DNA of 64,000 nt from Bemisia tabaci (lineage: Eukaryota; Arthropoda; Insecta; Hemiptera; Aleyrodidae). The stretch is taken from the NCBI RefSeq assembly GCF_918797505.1, contig NC_092801.1:18967616-19031615 (forward strand), read 5' to 3'. Position numbers and translations under genes: made by a program. The notes under the pieces are model-generated. The model ran no database searches. It was not told the origin of the DNA and worked only from the letters and a program-made list of their open reading frames with translations. How positions within the stretch are numbered: position 1 is the first letter of the stretch; every line of letters starts with the position of its first letter. Positions 42,418 to 54,024 of this stretch are shown one piece after another.

Positions 42418-42539
42418 GGACATTGACTCCTAAATTATTCTAATCAATTTATTTTTGGAACCTTAAAAAGTGCTCCAAAAGAGCGAAGTCTTGGAGAAAA
42501 GCCTGCCTATGTATTGAATCAAAATATTTGCACTTGCTG
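42418..42539. repeat. 122-bp duplicate, left copy
   Basis: Begins GGACATTGACTCC and ends AAAATATTTGCACTTGCTG, directly abutting the element at 42540. The other copy is 48194-48315. They share TATTCTAATCAATTTATTTT then TGGAACCT and AGTGCTCCAAAAG. Confidence 0.92.
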
Positions 42540-43035
42540 CAGGCTCAGACTGGCCATAAGGCCAATCAGCCATTGGCAGATACGCCCCCTCGGCACGCCA
42601 AAAATGCGCCCTTCTAACAGATAGCAAAATAAGAACAGAAAAAAAGTACGGCCGAGAAAATATGCGGGAAATGTCTTAAATGAACGGAAGAAGGGAGAGT
42701 TGGGAGTAAAGGAAGGTGCTTTTACGCATGATTGTGGTGAACAGAGGTCCAAGAACTACTTTCTTGAGCGTGAACACTTTTCTGTAAAATTTTCACCTTT
42801 TTGTTGACACACAGGCGCTTTATCATCCCCCTCCTTCTTTCGCTGTGTGTAACACCCTTAAAAGCGATGGTCGTTTCGATTTTTACACGAACGCACCCTT
42901 TATAGACTCTTGAGAGACCTTTGAACATATTTCCTCTTTTTCAAATGACTATTGATTTGGACATATCATAGCATATCTCGGGCAAACTTAACCTTATTTT
43001 ATTTCGAAATTCAAAAGTAAGAGACATGTAAACTG

Positions 43036-43605
43036 TAAACGCGATACAACTATTCTCGCAAGATGGATGTCCATTTGCATATGAAAAATGTGAGACGTGA
43101 TGGCGTGTGTCGTGAACTCGCAATGCTCTGCTCTAGTTTAAAGCAACATTACAAATAAGACAAACGGAAACAAACACAACATGGAAATAAAGCGAGGGAA
43201 AGGATGCGCGTTAACGACGGCGCAGAGATACAACTATTCGTACTTGATGGACGTCCGTGCTGCATCTGAAAAATTGAAGGCGCGATGACGCGAAGCGTGA
43301 GTTCTCAATGCTCTGCTTTATGCTGCCAAAGAGGTGTCGCTTAGATTAAGGTGAAAAGTTAAAAAAGAGGCCCAAACACATCTCTCCTGCCTTCGGCGGT
43401 GTTATTCGCGTAGTACTTGAAGCACCATTACGAATAAGACAAACGCAAACAAACACAATATGGGAATAAAGCGAGGGAAAGGATGCGCGTTGACAACGGC
43501 GCAGAGATACAACTATTCGTACTTGATGGACGTCCGTGCTGCATCTAAAAAATTGAAGGCGCGATGACGCGAAGCGTGAGTTCTCAATGCTCTGCTATGT
43601 GCTGC
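43036..43605. repeat. Internal repeats of the composite element
   Basis: GATACAACTATTC, then TGGACGTCCGTGCTGCATCT, then GCGATGACGCGAAGCGTGAG recur around 43040 (diverged), 43227 and 43505. Another unit lies at 47632-47722 beyond the nested insertions and one at 51727-51815 in the second copy. Confidence 0.85.
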
Positions 43606-43809
43606 TGTTAAAGCTAATTAAGCTTCAACCAGATATGTCACCGTGGTAACAGAGTTCTATATACATACGCTTTGTAACGCTATAAACCCGTGTGAATAAA
43701 GTCATATCCACAGTATTATTATGAATATTATTATTATGAAGTTGAATAGTTATTCAATAGTTCTGATCGTTGCTAAATGTACGCAACAAAACGGTGACCC
43801 CGACGTGAT
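43606..43809 (+). mobile_element. LTR-like remnant with primer-binding-like block
   Basis: TGTTAAAGCTAATTAAGC to GTACGCAACA (43606-43788) has TG...CA ends and TATAAACCC-type promoter words, and is followed by ACGGTGACCCCGACGTGAT. That block resembles the sequence next to the LTR in arthropod LTR retrotransposons. No second LTR or gag-pol is present. The assignment rests on motif memory. Confidence 0.42.
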
Positions 43810-44380
43810 TAAAACAATCATGAAAAATCTTCTTGAAACTTGTTCTGGAAGAAGTTAACCTAAAAAGTTCTTGTAATAATTCGAATTTTCGGAGTGATGA
43901 TTTTATTGTTCAATAATTTTCTATGAACATGGTTATGCAAGTGGTCTAGTACCTCCATACTGTTCATAAGATTTACTTTGACGATTAATGTGAATTGCGC
44001 AAGTGGTCTAGTACCTCTGTAGTTCAGATAAATTCAGACTTAACCTTGCAATTCATAAATCAATTGAAAAATTGATGTGAGTTGCATGTGATAAGCAAAA
44101 ACAATTATCGAAATTCATAGTAATTTCAAGATGCAGAAAATCATAAATTATTAAAATTCATAGTAATTTCAAGATGCATACAATGCATAAATTATCGAAA
44201 TTCATAGTAACTAGCTGCTCCGGCGCCCTACGGGCGCCCTCCACAGCTAGCAATGGTGGTGCAGTAGCTTATTTGGAATCGGAGCGATTAGTTGAATCTA
44301 TTTAATAATGATGATGATTCTGCGGCAGAAGCTCAAGGAATTTAACTACCTCTCTGCGTTACAGGGTGGAGACTGCCATT

Positions 44381-46336
44381 CTACCGAAAAACGTTATAAA
44401 AGCTCGCATTATTAGTTTTTCTTTTTTTTGTGTTATTTTTTAATTTTTTTTTATTTTTATTTTTTGATAATTTTCTAATGACTATGAGGCTTTTGGGATT
44501 TATAAAAGATCGAAGCACCTCTTTGTGCACGATGTTTTTTGTACGGTTGCCTTTGGGAAGAATTTGGACTTCAAAATTTTTGTACGATGTAGCTCGTGAG
44601 AGTGCAACATATAGTTGACCATGGCCAAAAACTGTTTGGGGTAAATAAATGCCGACTCGCTTCAGTGTTTGACCCTTAGCTTTGATGATGGTCATGCAGA
44701 ACGCAATGCGAATTGGAAATTGTCGCCTCTTAAAGAGAAAGGGAGAGAGGAGTCTGCAGGTGACAAATCAATTCTTGGCAGTGAAATTCTTTCACCGGCC
44801 TTTTCGCCGGAAATGCCCTGCAAATCAAGACAATTTTCATAAAGTTTCCAGACGATCAATCGGGTACCATTCGATAAACCTTTAGAAACGTTGAGGTTTC
44901 TTAAAAGCATGACAAAAACCCCCTCCAAAAGTGTGAGTTTATGCGGTGGTAAGCCACTAAGATTAAGACTGTCCAAGAATTCGAGGGGAAAATTGAGAGC
45001 CTCTCCCTCTTCCTCTACAATGAGGCTGTTAACACTGAAGTACGTTTTAGAGACACCTGAAAGAACTTCAACAACCTTGTCGTTAATTTCATTGCAATGC
45101 TTATTTTTAGGGGCCAGAATTGCGCAGTTTGTGAAATCTACGTTCGAACATGAGGAAGCTATCTTTTCCATAAATTTCAGTAATAATATCAGTTTCAGTA
45201 ATACTGCTTGTCGGTAAATCAATTAATTCTAGAGTCCCTTTATACCCAGAGTTACGACAACTCGATTATCAGCTGACTGGCAGCCGTCCTTGCTGGCCAT
45301 GGAAGCCGAAACGAGTGCACCCAAACGAACGATATTGAGGGATAAGGATCAGGAATCCTGCGATGTCTGTCACACAAAAACAACAACATCAACAAAGTGA
45401 TCAATTAAAAAGAAAATGAGATTGGTTTGTGAATAATTTCTTAATCTATTTCATTTTGGACGTATGGAAATAACAATTTACTCTTGATAAACCACAATTA
45501 GGTAATATTTTCATTATTCTTGTTCACATTCGAGGTACCGCCATCTTGGTGCACTCGTTTCGGCCTCCATGAGCGAGAACCAATCAGAATTGGATTTTTT
45601 TTTAGGCCACTTTCAGCCCAATCCTGGCCCAACCAAAAGTGAGTTGTCGTAACTCTGGGTATAAAGGGACTCTAATTAATTCCGGCATGGCCTTTTTTAG
45701 CAGAAAGGTAAACACCATCACCTATTTCGAGTTAAAATTTTGCAAACTCCGCTTCGTCTTGCAAAGTTCTCATATTTTGAGTAAGTTTTCTGATTTTGAA
45801 AAGAGGTCAAAGTGGTGAGAATTTGATTGCATTTTGCACCAATGTTTGGCGAGAAGCATGCGGAACAACGGGTAAAACCTGTCTAAAATCACCACCCTAG
45901 ACGACAATTTTTCCTCGAAAAGGGATATCATTACCCATTCTCTAAGAAGTCGGTCGATGCATGCCAGAGCATGCAAGATAACCATGGGAGCTTCACCCCA
46001 AAAATTGATCGTTGTTTTCCGAATAGTCTCAGCCTCTCTTGAGCTAACCGTCAGACTCGACACAGAATTCTCATTCAGAACCGAAGGAATTTTGAATTTG
46101 CTATGAACCGGCCGACCGTTAGGTAGCAACGATGCGGCGGTACCTGTCCAAGCAACGGAGATGACGTCTAAGTTTTCCTTTGTACAATACGCAGTAAGAC
46201 ATTCTTAAACGAAAGTTTTTCCCGATCCTCCTGGACCATCAATGAAAATCGCATTACACGTGTAAGATGGATTTTGGATGAGACTAATTATTTCAGAAAT
46301 AATTTGATGATGCTCTGGGTTAGCGGCAGAAATCAT
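44381..46336 (-). pseudogene. Helitron Pif1-like helicase, C-terminal part, broken
   Basis: Helitron Rep/Hel proteins drive rolling-circle transposition; the C-terminal half is a 5'-to-3' Pif1-family DNA helicase. On the minus strand I see Walker A GPGGSGKT (46214-46237), then an in-frame TAA (46205-46207), the start of the GTAASLLPNG region, and GEAPM where DEAPM is expected (near 45990), which loses the Walker B aspartate. After the 445-bp hAT MITE come LAPKNKHCNEIND, SGLPPHKLTLLEG, LLRNLNVSKGLSNGTRLIV and, after a frameshift near 44725, MTIIKAKGQT and GQLYVALSRATS. The Rep nuclease and N-terminal helicase regions are absent. The remnant cannot encode an intact helicase. Confidence 0.9.
45230..45674. 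mobile_element. hAT-type MITE (TAGAGTCCC family) inside the helicase
   Basis: TAGAGTCCCTTTATACCCAG then AGTTACGACAACTC at the left and the complement at the right. Exact 8-bp duplication ATTAATTC (45222-45229 and 45675-45682). Length 445 bp. The interior holds GCACTCGTTTCGGC and its mirror GCCGAAACGAGTGC. Relatives are at 7912, 57172, 58551 and 63550. Confidence 0.94.
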
Positions 46337-46856
46337 GGAATCATAGTTTTAGGGGGAGGAGAGTCAGGCTCCGACCCTTGAAGATTCAGGTTAATTGGTA
46401 GCAATTCCGGAAGATCAAATGATGATATTGAAAATCAATGAAGTCTTAATGTGCGTTCAATAGCAAAACGCCGATCAACGTAGTCGACCGACCAACAAAA
46501 TAAAGAGAGAGGAGGAAATGAAGTATCAAGCAAATTTGAAACAAAGTTGGAAAGAGAAAAGAACAAATAAGAATGGAATATCCATTACAATACATGTTGT
46601 TAGCAATACGTGTGCGCACCGCTGCAGTTAATAAGTCAGGGTCAGTCAAACTGCCAGGATGCCTATCAAGAAGTGGTGAAGCGGAGTAGCCGAGAGATTG
46701 CGACGGAATGTGGGTGGTGAGTGACGAACGACAATGCGACCCAAACCTTCTTTGAGGTTGGTGGGAGGAAAGCTATACGAAAGAAAAGGTGGGAGGGGTG
46801 ACTGAGATCCTAGGGGGGGTATCTAGGGACGGGCAAGCAGTACGACACAAAAGTAC

Positions 46857-47340
46857 GACAATTTGAGAAAATCGAAAAAACAATTACAGCCTGCAAATCT
46901 ACAGATCAGAAGCTTTCATTTAAAAAAAAACCCATGCAAATCGGTCCGGTGGTTCTCTCAAAGTTAATGTCCCAAAATGCGGACTTTAGTCTGAATAAAT
47001 GGGAGAAAATTTGAGCCCAGCTGAACTTCACTCGTCGATAAAAGTAAAACAATTTGAGAAAATCGAAAAAACGATCACAGCCTGCAAATCTACAGATCAC
47101 AGGCTTTCATTTAAACAAAAATCATGCAAATCGGTCCAGTGGTTCTCTCAAAGTTAACGTCCCAAGATTCGGACCTCCGTTTTAATGCATCGAAGAAAAT
47201 TTGAGAAAATTATGGGAGAAAATTTGAGAAAATCGAAAAAACGATCACAGCCTGCAAATCTACAGCTCAGGGGCTTTCATTTAAAAAAAAGATCACGCAA
47301 TTCGGTCCGGTGGTTCTCTCAAAGTTAATGCCCCAAGATT
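46857..47340. repeat. Three Helitron 5'-subterminal repeats
   Basis: AATTTGAGAAAATCGAAAAA followed by ACAGCCTGCAAATCTACAG and GGTGGTTCTCTCAAAGTTAA occurs three times, near 46858, 47048 and 47226. Repeated 5' ends probably arose by successive insertion or slippage at the Helitron terminus. Confidence 0.88.
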
Positions 47341-48193
47341 CGGAACTTTGCATTTTAATATATAGGATAATGTCTTACGTTTGTTGAACTATGGCTCAAC
47401 AAACGGTTTGTGCCTAAAAAACGGTTTTCAGAACCGTGCCCAAAAGGTGATCGCCCAATGAGGTGTCGCTCAGATTCGGATGAAAAGTTAAAAAAGAGGC
47501 CCGAACACATCTATCCTACCTTCGGCTGTGTTATTCACGTAGTGCTTGAAGCACCATTACGAATAAGACAAACGCAAACAAACACAATATGGAAATAAAG
47601 CGAGGGAAAGGATGCGCGTTGACAACGGCGCAGAGATACAACTATTCGTACTTGATGGACGTCCGTGCTGCATCTGAAAAATCGAAGGCGCGATGACGCG
47701 AAGCGTGAGTTCTCAATGCCCTGCAATATGCTGCCAATGAAGTGTCGCTCAGATTCTGGAGAAAAGTTAAAAAAGAGGCCCGAATACGTCTTTCTTGTCG
47801 TCGGCTGTGTTGATACTCGTTTTTTTTTTTCAGGTTCTTGTCTGATTCTTTTTTAGGATGGATTTGCAGACCCGCGTCTTAAGATCGTGTAAACCGCAGC
47901 ACTGGCTCGGTTCTTTTGGAAATAATGGTGCTTGGATGCGCCTGGTGGCTTTAATTTTTCATGTTTTCTTTAATTCTAGAAGTCTGTCGGTCACTTCAAT
48001 ACGTTCAATTTTATAATTTTTACTCTGTACGATTAATAAACTTTGAACCTGAAAATAGCGTAAACTTGTGCTGCTTTGCCAAAATTTTCTGAACCCCTCT
48101 CCACGAAGGAGATGCCCCATCAGGAAATATCACATTACGCCCCTTTAACCAGCCAAGGGTCTACGCCCTCAGATGCGAGCCAGTCCGACCCTG

Positions 48194-48315
48194 GGACGAT
48201 GAATTCTAAAATATTCTAATCAATTTATTTTTGGAACCTCAAAAAGTGCTCCAAAAGCGCGACGTTTTGGAGAAAAGCCTCCTTTTGTATTGAACCAAAA
48301 TATTTGCACTCGCTG
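48194..48315. repeat. 122-bp duplicate, right copy
   Basis: Begins GGACGATGAATTCT immediately after the right end of the composite element and ends TTTGCACTCGCTG. It aligns to 42418-42539 over its full length with roughly a tenth of positions different. Confidence 0.92.
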
Positions 48316-50036
48316 TACCGCAAATATTCCGCCCATAAAAAATTAGGAGGTAAAATTGACGGAGAATGGTGAAATTAGATTAGACGATAGTGAAAATGCT
48401 CAATGTGGAAACTCAGGAAATTGAAAACTTTTGATACGACTTGAATGAATGTTCATCATACTCACCGAGAAAAAGTAACTGCTCTAGCCGCAAACGATTC
48501 CGAAGGAAATTATTTTTCTTTCGGCCCATCCCACCAAAACACCTTTATTTTCTGAAACATTTTAAGCACGCGCTGCAAAAAATCATTAACTAAAACCTCA
48601 TGTGACTAGACAGCACCCTATCTAGAGTGATAGCTCTAATTTTGTTGTGAGCCGAAATCGTGTTTGAAAAGAAGCATGGAATCCCTTTTTCGGGGCCACA
48701 ACACTCGACTTTAAGTGCCTACAAATTCTTTGATACTTTACGCTTTGCTCCAGAGTTGGTTTAGTTGCCTAGTTGAAGCATGCACAACTGTGGACGTGAA
48801 CCAACACAAGTTTACTTAATCCAGCCCCGAGATATTTCCACAATAGTTTATTTTACTCCTAATAATCTCAGTTTACTACTACAGGTGTAAACTCCTAGTC
48901 TCATAAAAGTAGCCCCCAATGAGTTCATCGGGTAAAGAAAGAAATTATTCGTGGCCGCATATGGAAAACGGGATCTCAGTGGAGAGAAGCGACTAAGTGA
49001 GGTATCATGATCTTTGCTGAAAGTATGTTTTATAAACATACAGAGGTGGAAAGTGAAATTTCATGAAATTTCAAACGGTTCGTCGAATAAAAGTCACGAA
49101 ATTTGAAATATGTTAATTTTTTTCCGATTATCAATCAAACATTCGGCAGTCCGGAAAGCGTTTCAGATGTTCTTTCTGGTAATGCGGCAGTATATGCTAA
49201 CCTAATGAGGTGCTATACACGAAGGGAGGCACAAAAGAAAGTTTATAGAGGAATTTTAACTCCAACTTAAACTCCAAACCAAACGAAAACAATTCGCAAC
49301 GCGTGAATGTCTTTGGCTTGAGGTGAAAAATGTCAAAATCGAGATCACTGTTTCTTGGCGTTTTTCGGTCTTCTAAATGCATCCCAAAAAACTTCATAAC
49401 ATTTCATGAAATTTCGTGAAATTTCACGCGAATAAATTTCATTCATTTGTTTTCATAAATTCCGTCTCCATGAACATGGCACATTAAACATCACAAATTG
49501 AAGTTTGCATCCAGAAAAAGAAAGAGAAGTAAAAAAGAACATAGTCTTGAGAAAAAGCTGAGAAATGGAGGGTTTAAAATATCGAGTTTGTGACCTGTTT
49601 GCCTCTTAGTTAGGTTAAGCATTCATTCAAAGGAAACGACAAAAATAAAAGACTTTATTATCGTGCATAAAATATATTAATACGAGTAATCATGTTCATT
49701 TACTTACGTTGCGTCTTTATATTGCCCTCTGCACAAACCTCGCTACCGCAAAATGGGAAATATGCCTGGAGACGAGAGAAATTTGATAGCCGCGCTGAAT
49801 GGGAATCAAGTTGTGGATTTTAGGTGCATTTATCGCGGTAAACTTGATTTTCATGGGGTTTAATGAGAGTATTTCTCCTCAATTTCCTGTACTTTTTGTG
49901 TAAAAAAGCTCATATTCCGGGGGAAAATTATTTTTTAGCTACATAAACCGATGAGAATTGTATAGAAGGAAGGGGAGTTTTTCCATAAACTACATAATTC
50001 ATACGAGGGAGAGTTCAAATTAGAGTCGCAGGTGCG
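48316..50036. other. Unassigned 1.7-kb stretch
   Basis: AT-rich. TTTCATGAAATTTC palindromes cluster at 49060-49075 and 49395-49435 and could be ends of an uncharacterised hairpin repeat. No gene recognised. Confidence 0.45.
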
Positions 50037-50553
50037 TTGTGGAGACTGAGGCGCGGGCGGGAAGGGAACTTCAGTGAAACAGAAAAAAAACGGACACGTA
50101 ACATTCAATGGAAGGTTTCAAAAAAATTATCACGCCTCAAACCCGTGGCAAAAAATTACAATTATTGTCGATGTCGAGCCTTATCCTGCGTATTTCAGGC
50201 AAGTACTTTCCAGGGTGACAGTTGAACTTTTGCATGTTCTTGTCAGACAGGATTTACGTCAATTCCACAAAACATGGTCACATTGCCCAGACAGTTTCCA
50301 ACCAATTCCAGGAAACCTATTCTTATTTCCAAAATGTAATTTTGTTTTTTCCATCAATTTTCCAATCTCTGCTCCTCGTGACATTCTTATATCCATTAAG
50401 GACAATTACGAACATACGCAGGTTATATTTTTTTGTCCGATCGAACCAAAGGTTGGCGGTATAATGACGTGCGATAAGAGTTGTAGGTCTAATGCGTACT
50501 ATCGAAAGTTCATTAGTTTTTATCTTTCCATACCATTTACAAAACCCTTTTAA
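50037..50553 (+). other. 159-codon open frame, identity unknown
   Basis: The frame 50074-50553 starts MKQKKNGHVTFNGRFQKNYH and contains ITIIVDVEPYPAYFRQ. A shorter minus-strand frame overlaps its 3' part. I recognise no domain, signal peptide or membrane segment, and neighbouring DNA shows no splice pair I would trust. It may be chance. Confidence 0.18.
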
Positions 50554-51596
50554 AACCAAAATTCCTGGAAGTTCCCGAAAAAAAGAGGTCTATCGACGAC
50601 AATGTTTGTAACTTTAGGGAAAAAAGCATCATTTTTTACCTCGTGCGCACGGTTCTCTTTTCAACAAATATCACGGTTGCTGTGGGTGTTCTGAAAGGAC
50701 CCCTTCTGGTGCGACATTAGCTTTTTATGAGGAAACTTTCAATACATAAATAAAACCCAATTAGATTCATTTATGCTGAAAGAGAGTGTTAACAAACGCA
50801 TTAAACCAAAAGGAACTCTGTACATGAGATTTGTCTATCAATTTTAGCTTTGTCCATCAATTTCAATAATCAGACCGACACTCGTAACGTGTTATACAGT
50901 TAGTCTGGTCTTGATTGAAGACGTTCAACTGCGCTGAATTTTAAATTTTGAGTATTTTGATAAATGAGACAGTCCACGGGAAAAATAATCTTTGCTCGTA
51001 TAGTTTTCAGGACACGTTTAAAAACTTTTTTGTCAGAAAAAAATGCTTGTGACGTCAGAGGAATCCCTCTGATAGATGATTTATTCGATTTTTACCAAAA
51101 AAAAATTCGCTTGAGATATTACTTTGACCTAAAGCGCCGTTTCTTGTCGACAAAATTTCGTTTTTTTTAGTATAAGAAACGTTGTATGCGATCGTTTTTT
51201 AACTTAGACTTAACGATAGCAACGTTTGTTTAACTCAAAAAAACTGACTTTGAGTTAAGTCCGAATGGATTCAACTCAAAAACACCAAATTTTGTCGACA
51301 AGCAACGACGCCTTGCGTCAAAATAATATCTCAAGAAAAATATGTTTTCAGTGTGAACTTAACAAATCGAGACTTCTTACCTTTACGATTGAAGCATCTG
51401 TCATTAAAGGACGAGGGATAACAATCCAGCATCCATTTACGACGATAATCCATATTTATGGATACACTTCTTAATATTGACACACACTTTGACTATTTTA
51501 TTACAAGTTTTATGAAACGTCCAGGTCTCACAAAGTATGTGCCGGCTTTTCTTTTTAGTTCGCACAATGTATTGGTTAATTTGAGTTTGAGCCATC
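50554..51596. other. Unassigned, with a GGGCTGATT-MITE fragment
   Basis: TTGTCTATCAATTTTAGCTT then TCAATTTCAATAATCAGACC at about 50835-50880 is an end of the GCGGGCTGATTATTG family. The rest is AT-rich and unassigned. Confidence 0.45.
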
Positions 51597-52302
51597 AATG
51601 CGCGATGGCGTGAGTCGTGAACTCGCAATGCCCTGCTCTAGTTTAAATCAATATTACAAGTAAGACAAACGGAAACAAACACAACATGGAAATAAAGCGA
51701 GGGAAAGGATGCGCGTTCACAACGGCGCAGAGATACAACTATTCGTACTCGATGGACGTCCGTGCTGCATCTGAAAAATTGAAGGCGCGATGACGCGAAG
51801 CGTGAGTTCTCAATGCCCTGCAATATGCTGCCAATGAGGTGTCGCTCAGATTCGGGAGAAAAGTTAAAAAAGAGGCCCAAATTCGTCTTCTCTATCTTCA
51901 GGTGTGTTGATACTCGTTCATCCCTCTTTTTTCAGGTTCTTGCCTGATTCTTTTTTAGGATGGATTTATTTTTAGACCCACGTCTTAAGCTCGTGTAAAC
52001 CGCAGCACTGACACAGCTCTTATGGAAATAATGACGCTTAGATGCGTCTAGTGGCTTTAATTGTTTTTGTTTTCCTTCATTTTAGAAGTCCGTCGGTCAC
52101 CTCAATACGTTCAATTTTACAATTGTTACTCTGCACGATTAATAAACTTTGAACCTGAAAATAGCGTAAACTTGTGCTGCTTTTCCAAAACTTTCTGAAC
52201 CCCTCTCCACGAAGGGGATGTCTCATCAGAAAATATCACATTACGCCCCTTTAACCAGCCAAAAAGGGTATACGCCCTCAGATGCGAGCCAGTCCGACCC
52301 TG
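51597..52302. mobile_element. Composite-element family, right-hand partial copy
   Basis: Matches 43095-43330 and 47620-48193, including GCGATGACGCGAAGCGTGAG and the right terminus GCGAGCCAGTCCGACCCTG at 52302. The left terminus is not found. Its arrangement without LTR remnant or Helitron shows the uninvaded state of this part of the element. Confidence 0.82.
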
Positions 52303-52307
52303 TATTC

Positions 52308-52350
52308 GGCAATATTTGAACTTTCATACGGCGCTCTTACTTAGCACGTC
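52308..52350. mobile_element. CTGCCGTG-family MITE, right-end fragment
   Basis: GGCAATATTTGAACTTTCAT then ACGGCGCTCTTACTTAGCAC follows directly after the element end at 52302, suggesting insertion of that element into a CTGCCGTG copy. Confidence 0.6.
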
Positions 52351-52622
52351 GAAATTCCGGCAAACCTGAAAAACGATTCACTCAAACGAAACTGGAGCAT
52401 AAAAGCGGAGTGAAATTGCGAGGTACATGCTGACTATTAATTTTCAATTTTCTCACATCGTTCGGCGACAACACAAAATTTAACGACTCGCGGCGGAAAT
52501 CGGAACGTTTATGACTCCGTAAATTGCATCCTATGGCACTTGTAGCGTTGCAAAAATTGTGAATTGTGAAAAAACAGCGAACACACAGTGGCGCAGCTCG
52601 CCGGGGGAGGAGGGGAGTTGAA

Positions 52623-52846
52623 CAGTGCTCCCTTTCCATGTCCGTCAAAAGTTCCGAGATTTGGAACTTTTCTGTTCCAATTTCTCCCATTCCATGACCG
52701 TTAAAAGCTCCACGATTCCTTTTAGATTTTTTCATAAGTTCGAGAAAGTTCCGGAAATTGCATAAGATACGGAAAATTTCGAGAATTTCAAAAGTTCCGG
52801 GCAAAATTCAGGAAATTCTTAAAAGTTCCGGGAAATGGGAGCACAG
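52623..52846. mobile_element. hAT-type MITE with CAGTGCTCCC ends and GGAATTTC word core
   Basis: CAGTGCTCCCTTTCC to GGAAATGGGAGCACAG, flanked by the exact 8-bp duplication GAGTTGAA (52615-52622 and 52847-52854). The interior is made of AAAAGTTCC, GTTCCGGG and GAAATT words. A related element is at 62039-62353. Confidence 0.9.
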
Positions 52847-52912
52847 GAGTTGAAGTTCCATTTTTCTGAAGAACTAATAAAATTGATTTAACTTTCGGCA
52901 TGAAATATTGGT

Positions 52913-53205
52913 TAGCCAAAACGGGCCTATTGCGAACTTTTGCAAGAGAAAAATAAGAGTTGTTCCATATAGATAATGTCTCAAAAATCACAATGAGCGA
53001 ATCGGCAAACTCTGAAATGCACCCCTAGCTTCACAATCTGCGTAAGAAATTTGACTTTTTTAAGCTTCCCGCTTCGCAAATTGTGAAGTAAGGAGTGCAT
53101 TTCAGACTTTGCCGATGCGCTCATTGTGATTTTTGAAAGATTTCCTACGAGTGATAACTCTTATTTTTGCTCTGGCAAAAGTTTGCAACAGGCCCATTCC
53201 CTGAT
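52913..53205. mobile_element. Hairpin MITE, ~290 bp, GGGCCTATTGC ends
   Basis: GGGCCTATTGCGAACTTTTG pairs with CAAAAGTTTGCAACAGGCCC. Inner blocks such as CAAAAATCACAATGAGCG and CGCTCATTGTGATTTTTG also pair. The loop is around 53045-53080. No target duplication seen. Confidence 0.82.
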
Positions 53206-53293
53206 TGCTTGGAAAACCAGAGTAGGATCCTTAAAATACTTTCCTCTTTGACGATGGATGTTAGACAATTTTCTAGGCGTTCTTCGTTAACCG

Positions 53294-53521
53294 CACTGGG
53301 AAAAAACACATTGGATCTATAGAGTCCAGACACTTAAAAACATTGACAAGAAAAAATACTCTTGATTCTATCGGATTTTTGCGTAAATCAAGAACCAAGC
53401 CTCCTAATTTGAGCGGATTTCCTTTTGATTTAAGCAAAAATCTGATTAAATCAAGAATATTTTTTCTTGTCAATGTTTTCAAAAGTCTGGACTCTACATC
53501 CAATGTGTTTTTTTTCCAGTG
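53294..53521. mobile_element. Hairpin MITE, CACTGG family A (copy 9)
   Basis: CACTGGGAAAAAACACATTG to TTTTTTTTCCAGTG, flanked by CG on the left and CA on the right, the same pattern as copy 5. Open frames on both strands encode the recurrent family peptide. Confidence 0.87.
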
Positions 53522-53692
53522 CACCATTCTCCCCCCCCCTCCCCCCAAACATTCCTCAAACTGATGGACTGCGAATAACAGACGATAACGCAATATCCTG
53601 CAGCACCACTTTAGGATGGTGTCCGAATGCATAATGGAGAAGAACACTTGCACCCAAAGGTTTCTCAATCTGAGTACTGACTAAGTATCCAC

Positions 53693-53852
53693 CAGTGGCG
53701 TGGCGTGTTTTGCGATGAATCGATTGACTTGCCATTTAAACCTATGGAAAAAGATCGATAAATTGGGTGCTCGCAATAAGCACCTTATTAATCGATTCTT
53801 TATCATAGCTTCAAATGGGATATTATCGATAGATTATCACGCCTCGCCACTG
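53693..53852. mobile_element. hAT-type MITE (CAGTGGCGTGGCGTG), 8-bp duplication
   Basis: CAGTGGCGTGGCGTGTTTTG to CACGCCTCGCCACTG, flanked by exact GTATCCAC (53685-53692 and 53853-53860). 160 bp, with AAGCACC and GGTGCTC paired near the middle. Confidence 0.93.
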
Positions 53853-54024
53853 GTATCCACTAACGAGACGTGCAGTTGTGCACTTCCATGCACCTCACAC
53901 TAGATTACGCGCAACCGTGGAAACGAGTATCTGCAGCGTTGCCAACTCAGCTACATAATACTTATCCTGGATTGTTCTGTGTATTCCACACGGGGATCTA
54001 TAGAGTACCTGTGTACGAAAGAGT

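Larger units (their letters stand above)
44211..47367 (-). mobile_element. Decayed Helitron (3157 bp)
   Basis: Read on the minus strand the element starts TCCTATATATTAAAATGC at 47367 and ends with the hairpin GGCGCCCGTAGGGCGCC, seven bases, then CTAG at 44211. It lies between host A and T, as Helitrons do, with no duplication. Near its 5' end are three tandem subterminal repeats (46857-47340) with CGATTTTCTCAAATT and GTAGATTTGCAGGCTGTGA. It carries only the C-terminal helicase part, and a hAT MITE is inserted in it. Confidence 0.9.
42540..48193. mobile_element. 5.65-kb composite element with CAGG-TC-GACTGGC ends
   Basis: Left end CAGGCTCAGACTGGCC; right end GGCTCGCATC-type sequence read inverted as CAGGGTCGGACTGGCTC. 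Its own sequence is about 1.8 kb (42540-43605 plus about 47450-48193). The rest is nested insertions: an LTR-like remnant and a Helitron. A related right-hand copy ends at 52302. No transposase is recognised, so the superfamily is unknown; the ends look hAT-like. Confidence 0.78.

Noticed and set aside
49060..49440. Possible hairpin MITE bounded by TTTCATGAAATTTC words
   Set aside because: The words are self-palindromic, the interior does not pair and no duplication is visible.
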